A stretch of DNA of 64,000 nt from SHVO01 sp041905795 (GCA_041905795.1 JAYRKL010000004.1:177658-241657); one strand, 5' to 3'. Numbered from the stretch's first letter, positions 11,763-20,653 are shown. Translations and numbers: made by a program. Notes: generated from the letters alone by a model not told the origin.

Positions 11763-12533
11763 GTGCCGTCCCTATCGTCCATCGGCAACCGCCGAAACAA
11801 CGGAGCGTTTCTAAACCAAGGAAATTCCACAACATATGGTGTGGCGTTGAACTCTATACCGCTGTCCGCCCCGTCCCTCACGCCCAAGCCCCAGGCGCAA
11901 CCCGAGGCCGCGGTGAAGCGCTTCCTGGCCGACACGCGGCGGGCCGCCGCCAAGACCTTCCCGCGCTGGCAGGAGATCCTGAGCGAAGGCATCGCCGACT
12001 GTCTCCTGAGCTACGACGAGCGGCGGGCGGTCTTCGATATCCACCCCATCGACGACTATTACTTTGCCGGCGCCGTCGCCCTGCAGGCCGCCAGGATCCG
12101 GCCGCTGTTCCCGGCCGAAGAGTCCGGCGAGGTGCTGAGCCTGATCGCCGACACCGTCGATGCCGCGGCCGAGCGCACCGACCGGGTGGTCTCTGACCTG
12201 GTGTTCTTCATCATCGGCCGCATCGAGACCGTCGCTGCCGCCGACAGCGATAAGAAGGCCTACGACCAGGCGGTCAAAGTCATCCTGCAGCGCCTTGGCC
12301 TCGACACCGTGGAGGGCACGGCGCACCTAATGACCCAGCCCCTGTTCCGTCATGCGCTCGGCGAGCCCCTGGCGCTGGGCATTCCCGACTGGTGGGTCCG
12401 CTTCCACGGCAAATACGTCCTCGCCCGCCCCGGCGCACCCGGCGCCGTTGGTCCCCAGGCCAAGATCGTGGATATGGCTGTGGCGTCCAAGAGTCTGCGC
12501 CGCCGTCCACCCCGCCGTGCGGCAGTGTTCTAG
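11763..12533 (+). CDS. Hypothetical protein, about 256 residues
   Basis: Begins at a GTG at 11763 with only a weak upstream GAAGAAA; later in-frame starts (GTG at 11841) are possible, and residues 1-45 look like low-conservation sequence. The body from about residue 48 (EAAVKRFLADTRRAAAKTFPRW) is helical; DYYFAGAVALQAARIRPLFP and VSDLVFFIIGRIETVAA follow. The C-terminus is basic (SKSLRRRPPRRAAVF). No transmembrane segment or known motif is evident. Its TAG overlaps the stop of the convergent JAMM peptidase gene by 4 bases. Confidence 0.7.
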   Translation: MPSLSSIGNRRNNGAFLNQGNSTTYGVALNSIPLSAPSLTPKPQAQPEAAVKRFLADTRRAAAKTFPRWQEILSEGIADCLLSYDERRAVFDIHPIDDYYFAGAVALQAARIRPLFPAEESGEVLSLIADTVDAAAERTDRVVSDLVFFIIGRIETVAAADSDKKAYDQAVKVILQRLGLDTVEGTAHLMTQPLFRHALGEPLALGIPDWWVRFHGKYVLARPGAPGAVGPQAKIVDMAVASKSLRRRPPRRAAVF

Positions 12534-12943
12534 GCCTCCAACGCGATTTCCTGGAAGCCGCCGCCCGCAGGCATAAAAGCCCGCAAGGCCACCCCCTCCC
12601 CCGTCACCGCCGCGATCACCCAGATCGCCTCCGGGTCGTGGGCCATGCGCAGGTCCTCCGCCGACGGCGCACCACGGCCATTCGGATGGGAATGGTAGTG
12701 TCCGAGGATGTGCATGTTAGTCTCCCGCACCGACCGCATGTGGTCGAACAGGGTTTGCGGATCGATTTCAAAGTGGCCGGTGGGATCAACAGCGATATTG
12801 GGCGTGGCGAGGACGCGCCGGACAACAACCGGCTCGGCACGTTCGCCGATCATCAGCCCGCAGCACTCGCGAGGGTAGGCTTCCGCCGCGGCCGCGCGGA
12901 TTGCCGCCGCATGGTCCCGGCCAAGAATGATCCGCGCGCGCAT
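12530..12943 (-). CDS. M67 family (JAMM/MPN+) metallopeptidase
   Basis: 137 residues from the ATG at 12943 (MRARIILGRDHAAAI). The JAMM zinc site is complete: Glu26 in PRECCGL, His84 and His86 in HYHSHPNG, Ser94 and Asp97 in SAEDLRMA, matching the pattern H-S-H-x7-S-x2-D. Stand-alone bacterial JAMM proteins of this size act as isopeptidases or cleave C-terminal tails of ubiquitin-like sulfur carriers; no such carrier is in the window, so the substrate is unknown. The ATG overlaps that of the divergent rluD-like gene inside CATG (12941-12944). An earlier start would extend 18 residues into that gene. Confidence 0.9.
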   Translation of the reverse strand: MRARIILGRDHAAAIRAAAAEAYPRECCGLMIGERAEPVVVRRVLATPNIAVDPTGHFEIDPQTLFDHMRSVRETNMHILGHYHSHPNGRGAPSAEDLRMAHDPEAIWVIAAVTGEGVALRAFMPAGGGFQEIALEA

Positions 12944-13901
12944 GGATAAGCATACCCTCACCGTTCCCGGCGGCGCCACATCCACCCGCCTCGACAAATG
13001 GCTGGCCGAGGCCCTGCCCGGCTACTCGCGATCCCGGCTGAAAGCGCTGATCGCCGAGGGCGCGGTCGCCGTCGCGCATAAGGTCGAACGCGATCCCGCC
13101 CGCAAGCTCAAGGCCGGGCAGTCCGTCGTCGTCGCCGTGCCGGCGCCGGTGGACGCCACGCCCCGCGCCCAGGCCATGGACCTGACCGTGGTGTTCGAGG
13201 ACAAGCACCTTATCGTCATCGACAAGCCGGCCGGCCTGGTGGTGCATCCGGCGCCGGGCAATCCCGACAGCACCCTGGTCAACGCCCTGCTCGCCCATTG
13301 CGGCGACACGTTGTTGGGTATCGGCGGCGTGAAACGCCCCGGCATCGTTCATCGCATTGACAAGGACACCAGTGGACTCCTGGTGGTGGCCAAGACCGCG
13401 GGCGCGCACGAAGGACTGGCGGCGCAGTTCAAGGTCCACAGCATCGCGCGGATTTACGACGCCTTCGTCTGGGGCGTCCCCAGGCCCGCGGCCGGCATGG
13501 TCACCGGCGCCATCGGCCGCAGCACCGCCAACCGCAAGAAAATGGCCATCGTCAAACGCGGCGGCAAGGCAGCCGAGACGCACTATTCCACGGCGGCGGC
13601 GTTCGGCGCGGCCGCCGCACACCTGCGCTGCCGGCTCGCCACCGGGCGTACGCACCAGATCCGCGTCCATCTCGCCAGCCTGGGCCATGGCCTGATCGGC
13701 GACCAGGTCTACGGCGCGCGCGCGCGCAACCTGGGAAAAATGCCGGCGGACACGGCCGCGCTGCTGAAGAACTTCCCGCGCCAGGCGCTGCACGCGGCGA
13801 CCTTGGGATTCCAGCACCCGGCGACGGGCAAGCCGCTGCTGTTCGAATCGCCGTTGCCGGCGGATTTGCGCGCCCTGGAAGCGGCGCTGTCGGACCTCTG
13901 A
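12942..13901 (+). CDS. RluA/RluD family 23S rRNA or tRNA pseudouridine synthase
   Basis: 319 residues. An N-terminal S4-like RNA-binding domain (TRLDKWLAEALPGYSRSRLKALIAEGAV) is followed by the pseudouridine synthase core with the catalytic Asp in HRIDKDTSGLLVVAKT and the family block GRTHQIRVHLASLGHGLIGD. S4 plus this length suggests RluD (U1911, 1915, 1917 of 23S rRNA) or RluC; I cannot separate them by eye. The ATG at 12942 lies in the CATG shared with the divergent JAMM gene; an ATG at 12927 is an alternative. Confidence 0.92.
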   Translation: MDKHTLTVPGGATSTRLDKWLAEALPGYSRSRLKALIAEGAVAVAHKVERDPARKLKAGQSVVVAVPAPVDATPRAQAMDLTVVFEDKHLIVIDKPAGLVVHPAPGNPDSTLVNALLAHCGDTLLGIGGVKRPGIVHRIDKDTSGLLVVAKTAGAHEGLAAQFKVHSIARIYDAFVWGVPRPAAGMVTGAIGRSTANRKKMAIVKRGGKAAETHYSTAAAFGAAAAHLRCRLATGRTHQIRVHLASLGHGLIGDQVYGARARNLGKMPADTAALLKNFPRQALHAATLGFQHPATGKPLLFESPLPADLRALEAALSDL

Positions 13902-13924
13902 ACGTCCGCGGCTCCTTGCCGCGG

Positions 13925-14419
13925 CTACTTGCTGGCCGCGGCCGCCATCGCCGCCACCTGGTCGGCCGGCTGCACCTTGACGCCGTCGGGCTCGTAGATC
14001 GACTCCACGTCAGGGCCCCACTTCTGCACCAATTCACGCTGCTGCGCCCGGAGCGAGGTTATGCGGCGTCCCGAGGTCATGGTCATGAAGGTGCTGACCA
14101 GCGACGGCGTGGTGGTATAGATCGCCCAGCCGAACATGGCCGCGCCGTAGAACATCATCCAGGCGAAGACATTGGTGATGATGCCGGTGGCGGCCTGGAC
14201 GTTGTGCCCCTTGAACCACAGGTCGAACAGATAGGGCGACGCGCCGGCGAAGTTCATGCAGCCGACCGTGAGCCCGCCGTAGTGGCCCTTGCCGCGCTCC
14301 ACCAGGAAGGCGACCCCGGTCGGGATCATCGCCACGGCCAGCACGATCATGGTGGGGATGATCATCAGGCAGATCGGGATCGCGACCAGGACGTAGAGGA
14401 AGGCGCGGCTCTTGTTCAC
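13925..14419 (-). CDS. Small membrane protein paired with the pseudokinase
   Basis: 164 residues. Residues 7-38 are strongly hydrophobic (FLYVLVAIPICLMIIPTMIV then LAVAMIPTGVAFLV), probably a two-helix hairpin; a third segment lies near residue 82 (IITNVFAWMMFYGAAMFGWA). A charged C-terminal part (SGRRITSLRAQQRELVQKWG) is likely cytoplasmic. I do not recognise the family. It starts 18 bases after the pseudokinase stop, on the same strand, so the two are probably co-transcribed and may form one membrane complex. Confidence 0.8.
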   Translation of the reverse strand: MNKSRAFLYVLVAIPICLMIIPTMIVLAVAMIPTGVAFLVERGKGHYGGLTVGCMNFAGASPYLFDLWFKGHNVQAATGIITNVFAWMMFYGAAMFGWAIYTTTPSLVSTFMTMTSGRRITSLRAQQRELVQKWGPDVESIYEPDGVKVQPADQVAAMAAAASK

Positions 14420-14437
14420 GCTATTTGTCCCCGGGGC

Positions 14438-16669
14438 TCACAGCAGTTTGGTCAGGATGGTGATGAGCAGCGTCAGCAGCATGATCACGAAGGCGCCGGC
14501 GGCACCCATCTGGCGGCCGCTCTTGATGGCCGATTCCTGGCGGTCGACCTGGCCGTGCTCGAGATCGTAGACCATCCTCTCGGCCGAGGCGTATTCGGCC
14601 TTGGCCCAGTTGAAACCTTCGGCGTCGCGCTGGCGTTCTTCGGGATTGTCCAGGAAGTTGTAGAGTTCGGCCAGATTGCCCTTGCGCACCAGCTTGGGCA
14701 GTTCCTTCTCGATTTCCTTGCGCTTATTGCGGTTCTGGTAGCTGTTGATCACCGGCGCCATGAGGCTGCCGCACCAGCCCGCGAGGTTGTAAAGCGCCTC
14801 GGGCCCCAGGCGCCATTGCACAATCGCCAGCACCGAGAGCATGCCGATGGTGGCACGGTCGGGGCGTGAGTCGTTCATGGCGTCGATCTGGGTGCCGGTG
14901 CCCTTGGCGTAACGCGCGCGCAGGAACGCCGCGACATGGCGGTCCACCGGCCACAGCTTGGTGTTGGCGGTCTTGGCGACGTTGTCCAGGGCCGGCAGCA
15001 CGCCCTTCACTTCCATGATGTACTGGCCCTCGATCAACGGGCTCATGCACGGCTGCCATTCGTTGAGTTCGTAGACGCAGCGCTCGATGCCGGCGCCGGA
15101 GTTCGGGTCCTTCAGGTAATTCTTGAGATCGCGGAACACGTTCTCGAATTGCTGGTTCTCGGCCATCTGCTTGGGGCCCTGCGCCAGGATCCAGTGGCGC
15201 CACAGGTCGCGGCTGATGAATTCGGTGTACGGCTGGAGCTTTTGCTTGCGCAGCATGGTGATGGCGAGAGACTGGCCGAAGCCGTCGACGTAGCAGCGGA
15301 AATCCCGGTGCCGCACCGGCATCTTCGGATCCATCAGCATCAGCACCCGGGCGGTGATCAGGTCCTCCATGTCGCTCTTGTTGCCGCCGGCCATGGCCAT
15401 GCTGCTCTTGATCGCTGCCGCGATGCCGTCGGCGAGGTCGTTCAGTTCCAGTCCGCGCCGGATCCAGATCTCGAGGGTGCCGTCGGTGATGATCGAGATG
15501 GCTTTGTCCCAATTCTGGTACATGGCGTAGGACAAAGGCCGGATGGAGTGGAACTCCATGTCGGCGAAGCGCAAGGGGCGCTGCGACTGCGGCTCGGCTT
15601 TCGCCTGGATGGGCGTGAGGCGCTTGCCGTTGAGCCACAGGTCGATGTTGGTGGCCTGCCACCGCTGCTCGGGGTCGTCGGTCAGCAGGCCGCGCAGGCA
15701 CTCGATCAGGCTCACCGGCATGCGCTCGTCGCCGACCAGGGTAGTGTAGCTGCCGGTCGCGATCTTGCGCCGGATGATTTCGGCGTCCGGCACGCCTTGC
15801 AGCGGATTGCGCCCCACCGCCAGGATCAAGGTCGACACACCGAAAGCGTACATGTCGTCGGCATAGGTGCCGCCGCCGCGGCCCGTGGGCAGCGCGCTGC
15901 CGGATTCAATCGGTTCCACGACCACCGGCTGGTCATGGGCGGTGACCGAGGTGACGCAGTCGCCCAGCACGATCTTGGTGCGGGCTTCGTCCATGAAATA
16001 GAGATTGTCCGGGCGGATCGCGCGATGGGCGACGCCCTTCAGGCCAAGCTCGACCAGGCCGTCGGCGATGGGCTTGACGATCGTACGCGCGAACTGGTGG
16101 TCGGGGATGCGCTTGAAGGTGCTGGCGAGCGTATCCATCACCCGTCCGCCCATGGGGCGGTTGTAGATCACGATCACGCACTTGCGGTCGATCGGCGGCC
16201 ATTCGGCCACGCCCCAATCGATCATATGCAGCACCGAGGGAATCTCGAGGCCCTTGAGCGCGCGCATCACCGAGATGCGCGCCGGCATCTCCGGCTTGCA
16301 CACCAGGGCGTAGAGCGGGCGGCCCTCCTGCTTGCGGTCCGCCACTTCGTAGGCGAGCGCATTGGGCATATCGAGCGAGGGAATCGGCCGGTCGCAATAG
16401 ATGGTGAACCGGTCGCGCACCATGATGAAGCTGCCGGCGTTGGCCTGCGCGGGAGCCGGCTGCGGCGCAGGCGCAGGTGTCTGGGCGTCCTCGGGCCCCG
16501 GGTTTGAGGGGCCCGTGTTTGAGGGTCCTGTGTTTGCAGGGCCTGGATTTGAAGGATCGGGGTTCGAGACAACGACCTGCAGCGGCACTGCCGGGGCCGG
16601 CGGTACCGTAGGGGATGTCGTCGGCGCCCGTTGCGGGGCGCCTCTGAGGTCCGCAGCCGCTTCGGCCAT
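14438..16669 (-). CDS. Membrane-anchored protein-kinase-like protein (pseudokinase)
   Basis: 743 residues from the ATG at 16669. Residues 1-80 are Pro/Ala/Asn rich with a pentapeptide repeat; a Ser/Thr-kinase-like domain follows at about 85-380. The catalytic loop reads HRAIRPDN (215-222): Ala217 replaces the catalytic Asp and Arg219 the usual Lys. The DFG position reads LGD (235-237), so the metal-binding Asp is also displaced. No glycine-rich loop is apparent. The C-lobe helix DDMYAFGVSTLILAVGRNPL is well preserved. The region 390-690 is helical and unrecognised, and a C-terminal membrane anchor (GAAGAFVIMLLTLLITILTKLL) ends the protein. It likely senses or scaffolds and does not phosphorylate. 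The downstream membrane protein is its probable partner. Confidence 0.85.
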   Translation of the reverse strand: MAEAAADLRGAPQRAPTTSPTVPPAPAVPLQVVVSNPDPSNPGPANTGPSNTGPSNPGPEDAQTPAPAPQPAPAQANAGSFIMVRDRFTIYCDRPIPSLDMPNALAYEVADRKQEGRPLYALVCKPEMPARISVMRALKGLEIPSVLHMIDWGVAEWPPIDRKCVIVIYNRPMGGRVMDTLASTFKRIPDHQFARTIVKPIADGLVELGLKGVAHRAIRPDNLYFMDEARTKIVLGDCVTSVTAHDQPVVVEPIESGSALPTGRGGGTYADDMYAFGVSTLILAVGRNPLQGVPDAEIIRRKIATGSYTTLVGDERMPVSLIECLRGLLTDDPEQRWQATNIDLWLNGKRLTPIQAKAEPQSQRPLRFADMEFHSIRPLSYAMYQNWDKAISIITDGTLEIWIRRGLELNDLADGIAAAIKSSMAMAGGNKSDMEDLITARVLMLMDPKMPVRHRDFRCYVDGFGQSLAITMLRKQKLQPYTEFISRDLWRHWILAQGPKQMAENQQFENVFRDLKNYLKDPNSGAGIERCVYELNEWQPCMSPLIEGQYIMEVKGVLPALDNVAKTANTKLWPVDRHVAAFLRARYAKGTGTQIDAMNDSRPDRATIGMLSVLAIVQWRLGPEALYNLAGWCGSLMAPVINSYQNRNKRKEIEKELPKLVRKGNLAELYNFLDNPEERQRDAEGFNWAKAEYASAERMVYDLEHGQVDRQESAIKSGRQMGAAGAFVIMLLTLLITILTKLL
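16493..16567 (-). repeat. Coding 15-bp repeat: pentapeptide array in the pseudokinase N-terminus
   Basis: Five consecutive 15-bp units encode residues 35-59 of the pseudokinase: SNPDP, SNPGP, ANTGP, SNTGP, SNPGP. On the plus strand this appears as recurring GGTTTGAGG/TGTTTGAGG blocks. Such Pro/Gly/Asn linkers are flexible and their copy number tends to vary between strains. Confidence 0.85.
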
Positions 16670-16892
16670 GGAGATCAGTCCTCGTAACAGGACCGGCCAT
16701 TCTGCCAGTCCGCAAGTGACTGTAAGGCAACGTCTTTGCCGGCACAACCATTACGGCAAGGAATTGTTAACTTTTTACAGAAAAAAGCCGCCGGCCCCGC
16801 GACGCGCGCACTCCCAGCGACGCCAAAACCGGGATTTCTCAAATAGACCAATCGCTTGAAGGCGGAAAAATGGCCCGCCCCAGGCGGCCGCG

Positions 16893-18182
16893 CTAGTCGA
16901 GGAACGGATCGCGCACCAGGATGGTGTCTTCGCGTTCCGGGCTGGTGGACAGCAAGGCCACCGGCGCTTCGATCAACTCCTCGATGCGGCGGATGTACTT
17001 GATGGCTTCGGCCGGCAGCTGCGCCCAGCTGCGGGCGCCGCGGGTGGAGCACTGCCAGCCGGTCATGATCTCGTAGACCGGCGTGACCGCCGCCTGCTCC
17101 GCCATCGCCGAGGGGAAGCGGTTGATGCGCGTCCCGTGCAGGTCATAGCCGACGCAGACTTTCAATTCCGCCAGGGTATCGAGCACATCCAGCTTGGTGA
17201 GCGCGATGCCGTGAATGCCGCCGACCTTGATGGCCTGGCGCACCATGACCGAGTCGAACCAGCCGCAGCGCCGCTTGCGCCCGGTCACGGTGCCGAATTC
17301 GTGGCCGCGCTCGCCCAGCAATTGCCCGGTGGCGTCGGTGAGTTCGGTCGGGAAAGGCCCCTGCCCGACGCGCGTGGTGTAGGCCTTGGTGATGCCCAGG
17401 ACGTAGCCCACCGCGCTCGGGCCGGCGCCCGAACCCGAGGCCGCGGTGCCGGACACGGTGTTGGAGGATGTGACGAAGGGATAAGTGCCGTGGTCGACAT
17501 CCAGCATCGTCCCTTGCGCGCCCTCGAACAGGATGCGCTGGCGCAGCCGGCGCGCGGAATCCATGATCTCCCAGACCGGCGCCGCGAACGGCAGGATCTT
17601 GGGCGCGATCTCCTTGAGGCCCGCGATCAGTTCCTTCTCGTCCACTTCCGCAAGGCCCAGGCCGCGCGAGAGCGCATTGTGATGGACCAGGAGCCGCTCG
17701 ACCTTGGCGGCGATGGCGTTGTCGTCGGCCAGGTCGCAGACCCGGATCGCGCGCCGCGCCACTTTGTCCTCATAGGCGGGGCCGATGCCCCGGCCGGTCG
17801 TGCCGATGGCCGCGGCGGCGGCGGCGGATTCCCGCGCCTGGTCCAGGCGCCGGTGCAAGGGCAGGATCAGGACCGCGTTGTCGGCCAGCTTGAGGACGTC
17901 GGGTGTGACTTTGATACCCTGGTCGCCGATGCGCTTGATCTCATCGAGCAACGCCCAGGGGTCGACCACCACGCCGTTGCCGATGATCGAGGGTTTGCCG
18001 CGCACGACCCCCGACGGGAGCAGCGAGAGTTTATAAGTCTGGTTGCCGATGACCAGGGTATGGCCGGCATTGTGGCCGCCCTGGAAGCGCACCACCATAT
18101 CGGCGCGCTCCGACAGCCAGTCGACGATCTTGCCTTTGCCTTCGTCGCCCCACTGGGAGCCGACAACCGCGACGTTACCCAT
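16893..18182 (-). CDS. purA: Adenylosuccinate synthetase
   Basis: 429 residues, full length. The GTP-binding start VVGSQWGDEGKGKIVDWL, FQGGHNAGHTLV, the IMP loop TTGRGIGPAYEDK and FEGAQGTMLDVDHGTYPFVT are intact. It joins IMP and aspartate with GTP to make adenylosuccinate, the first step from IMP to AMP, in the cytoplasm. It stands alone on the minus strand between the pseudokinase and rarD. The 223 bases downstream, to the pseudokinase start, hold no feature I can name. Confidence 0.98.
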   Translation of the reverse strand: MGNVAVVGSQWGDEGKGKIVDWLSERADMVVRFQGGHNAGHTLVIGNQTYKLSLLPSGVVRGKPSIIGNGVVVDPWALLDEIKRIGDQGIKVTPDVLKLADNAVLILPLHRRLDQARESAAAAAAIGTTGRGIGPAYEDKVARRAIRVCDLADDNAIAAKVERLLVHHNALSRGLGLAEVDEKELIAGLKEIAPKILPFAAPVWEIMDSARRLRQRILFEGAQGTMLDVDHGTYPFVTSSNTVSGTAASGSGAGPSAVGYVLGITKAYTTRVGQGPFPTELTDATGQLLGERGHEFGTVTGRKRRCGWFDSVMVRQAIKVGGIHGIALTKLDVLDTLAELKVCVGYDLHGTRINRFPSAMAEQAAVTPVYEIMTGWQCSTRGARSWAQLPAEAIKYIRRIEELIEAPVALLSTSPEREDTILVRDPFLD

Positions 18183-18346
18183 ATTCCGCCAGCCTCAATC
18201 GCTTGGTTTTCATTGGCCGCGCGCCAGGCCGGAAACCCTATCCTGGACACGCCCCGCAAACGCGCGGTTATACGCTGGCCGGCGCCCCGCCAACACTGTC
18301 TTTTTTGCTTGTGGATAAGGCTTTTAGCGGATGCGGTCGCGGAGCT

Positions 18347-19252
18347 TCAGCCGCGGGAGCGCAACAGGCCTTTGAAGGCGCCGCCGTCGGCGGCGGCGAT
18401 GGCGATGGCGGTCCATACACACCCGAACGAAATCATATCGCCGGAGGTGAACGGTTCATGGAACAGATATACCGCCACCCCGAGGGTGACCGACGGCGCG
18501 ATATACTGGAGGAAGCCCAAGGTGGTCAGCCGCACGCGGCGGGCGCCGGCGGCGAACAGGGCCAGGGGCACCGCGGTCATGGGACCGGCGAACACCAGCA
18601 GCGCGTTGGTGCTGGCCCGGGGCGACGGGAACGCGCCGCCGTGAAACGCCCACCAGACCACCAGCCCGGCCACCGCCGGAAACAGCAGCGCGGTCTCGAT
18701 CAAAAGGCCGTCCAGCGCGGCGACCGGGGTTTTCTTGCGCAGGTAGCCGTAGATCCCGAAGGTCAGCGCGAGGCCGGGCGAGATCCACGGCACCGCCCCC
18801 AGCGACGCGGCCTGGGCGATCACCGCCGCGCCCGCCAGCGCCACCGCGCACACTTTGAGCCGCGACAGGCGTTCGCCGAACAACAGGTACCCCAGCGCGA
18901 ACGACACCAGCGGCGTCATGTAGTAGCCCAGCGCGGACTCCACCAGTTGGTCCGTGGCCACGCAGTAGATGTAGAGCGTCCAGTTGACCGAGATCATCAG
19001 GCTGCTGAGGGCGAGCATGCCGAGGGTGCGCGGGTCGCGCACCGCCGCGACGATCCGCGGCATGTGGCCGCGCGCGGCGGTGACCGCCGTCACGAACAGC
19101 GCCGCCCACAGCACGCGGTGGACGGTGAGTTCGAACGGCGGCACGTCGTTCAGGAGACGCCAGTAGAGCGGCAGCACGCCCCACAGACAATAAGCCGCGC
19201 CGGCGTAGAGGATGCCGCTGCCTTCCGAATGCTCCGTCGCGGCCTGGCTCAT
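18347..19252 (-). CDS. rarD: RarD/EamA family permease
   Basis: 301 residues from the ATG at 19252 (MSQAATEHSEGSGILYAGAA). About ten hydrophobic segments are visible in two EamA-like halves, with the RarD signature YCLWGVLPLYWRLL near the start and ISVNWTLYIYCVATDQLVESALGYYMTPL. The family includes inner-membrane drug/metabolite transporters; the RarD branch is linked to chloramphenicol phenotypes but its natural substrate is not settled. It follows serC by 11 bases on the same strand, so the two are likely co-transcribed, which might suggest amino-acid export. Confidence 0.9.
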   Translation of the reverse strand: MSQAATEHSEGSGILYAGAAYCLWGVLPLYWRLLNDVPPFELTVHRVLWAALFVTAVTAARGHMPRIVAAVRDPRTLGMLALSSLMISVNWTLYIYCVATDQLVESALGYYMTPLVSFALGYLLFGERLSRLKVCAVALAGAAVIAQAASLGAVPWISPGLALTFGIYGYLRKKTPVAALDGLLIETALLFPAVAGLVVWWAFHGGAFPSPRASTNALLVFAGPMTAVPLALFAAGARRVRLTTLGFLQYIAPSVTLGVAVYLFHEPFTSGDMISFGCVWTAIAIAAADGGAFKGLLRSRG

Positions 19253-19263
19253 CTTGTATCGAT

Positions 19264-20427
19264 TTAGGCCGTATAGGTTTTCAGGACTTCCGCATAGGCC
19301 CAGTCGATCCACGGCAGCAGCTTCTCGGTATCCGCGGCCTCGACCGTGGCCCCGCCCCAGATGCGCAGGCCGGCGGGCGCGTCGCGGTGGCTGTTGATGT
19401 CGTAAGCGACGCCCTCCGCGTCCAGGAGCGCGGTGATCTTCTTGGCCGCCTCGATCTGCTTTTCCTTGGGCAGCGCCTTGAACCAGTCGGCGGTGACGAC
19501 GAGGCAGATGGAGGTGCACGAGCGAAAATCGGGTTTCTCGGCGAGGAATGCGATCCAGGGCGTGCGCGCCACCCAGTCGGAGATGACCTTGAGGTTGGCT
19601 TCCGAACGCGCGATCAGGCCCTTGAGGCTGCCGACGCTCTCGGCCCAGGCCAGGCCGTCCAGGGCGTCCTCCACGCACAGCATCGAAACCGTGTTGATGG
19701 TGTCGCCGTCGAAGACCGGTTCCTGCAGCTTGCCGCCCTTGGTGAGGCGGAAGATCTTGGGCAGCGGCCACGGCGGCGCGTAGCTCTCCAGCCGGTCCAC
19801 GGCGCGCTGCGACAGGATCAGCATGCCGTGCTGGGCCTCGCCGCCCAGCACCTTCTGCCAGGAGTAGGTGGTGACATCGAGCTTGTCCCACGGCAGGTCC
19901 ATGGCGAAAGCGGCGGAGGTGGCGTCGCAGATGGTGAGGCCCGTGCGCTTGGCGGAGATCCAGTCGCCGTTCGGCACGCGCACGCCGGATGTGGTTCCGT
20001 TCCAGGTGAACACCACGTCGTGATCGGGATTGACCTGGGCCAGGTCCGCGAGCTTGCCGTAGTCGGCGCGGATAATGCGCGCGTCCTTGAGCTTCAATTG
20101 CTTGATGACGTCCGTGACCCAGGTCTCGCCGAAGCTTTCCCACGTCAGCATGTCCACCGGCCGCGCGCCCAGGCACTGCCACAGCATCATCTCCACGGCG
20201 CCGGTGTCCGAGGCCGGCACGATGGCGATGCGGTGGGTGGAGGGCACGTTCAGCACTTTGCGCGTGGCCTCGATCACCGCCTTGATGCGGGCGTGCGCCG
20301 GCTTGGAGCGGTGGAAGCGGCCCACCAGGGCCTTGCCCAGGGACTCGATCGACCAGCCCGGATGTTTCGCACAAGGGCCCGAAGCGAAATTGGGACGCGC
20401 GGGACGGGCGGCGGGTTTTGCGGTCAT
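19264..20427 (-). CDS. serC: Phosphoserine aminotransferase
   Basis: 387 residues from the ATG at 20427, chosen over an upstream in-frame TTG because GAGGAC sits at ribosome-binding distance. Begins with PNFASGPCAKHPGW and carries the PLP-lysine region TTYSWQKVLGGEAQHGM. It transfers an amino group from glutamate to 3-phosphohydroxypyruvate in serine synthesis and probably also serves pyridoxal phosphate synthesis. The usual partner serA is not in the window; rarD follows at 11 bases. The sequence resembles the long alphaproteobacterial/archaeal-type SerC more than the E. coli type. Confidence 0.95.
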   Translation of the reverse strand: MTAKPAARPARPNFASGPCAKHPGWSIESLGKALVGRFHRSKPAHARIKAVIEATRKVLNVPSTHRIAIVPASDTGAVEMMLWQCLGARPVDMLTWESFGETWVTDVIKQLKLKDARIIRADYGKLADLAQVNPDHDVVFTWNGTTSGVRVPNGDWISAKRTGLTICDATSAAFAMDLPWDKLDVTTYSWQKVLGGEAQHGMLILSQRAVDRLESYAPPWPLPKIFRLTKGGKLQEPVFDGDTINTVSMLCVEDALDGLAWAESVGSLKGLIARSEANLKVISDWVARTPWIAFLAEKPDFRSCTSICLVVTADWFKALPKEKQIEAAKKITALLDAEGVAYDINSHRDAPAGLRIWGGATVEAADTEKLLPWIDWAYAEVLKTYTA

Positions 20428-20529
20428 GGAACGGTCCTCGGTCAAAGGGGCGCGGAGTTTAGGAACCGGCTTTTAGGGCGTCAATGTAAGGCCCTGCAAG
20501 GCAGGCAAGCCGCGAGCACTCGCCGCTTC

Positions 20530-20653
20530 TTCCTTTTTTGTCATTCTTGGCCCGCAGGGCCGAGAATCCAGAGGTTTTTGGTTTCTGTTTTAAAAACCAG
20601 GAAACAGAAACCCCTAGATTCTCGCGCCTCGCGCAAGAATGACAAAAAGGAAA
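20530..20653. repeat. Long imperfect palindrome, REP-like element
   Basis: About 124 bases that fold back on themselves. The outer arms (20530-20548 and 20635-20652) pair TTCCTTTTTTGTCATTCTT with AAGAATGACAAAAAGGAA; an inner pair matches GAGAATC...GGTTTCTGTTTT with AAAACC..GAAACAGAAACC...GATTCTC; a small hairpin GGCCCGCAGGGCC lies inside the left arm. It fills most of the thiD-serC gap. The TGTCATTC...GAATCCA pattern is that of intergenic palindromes common in alphaproteobacteria and recurs at 38023-38153. Confidence 0.75.
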
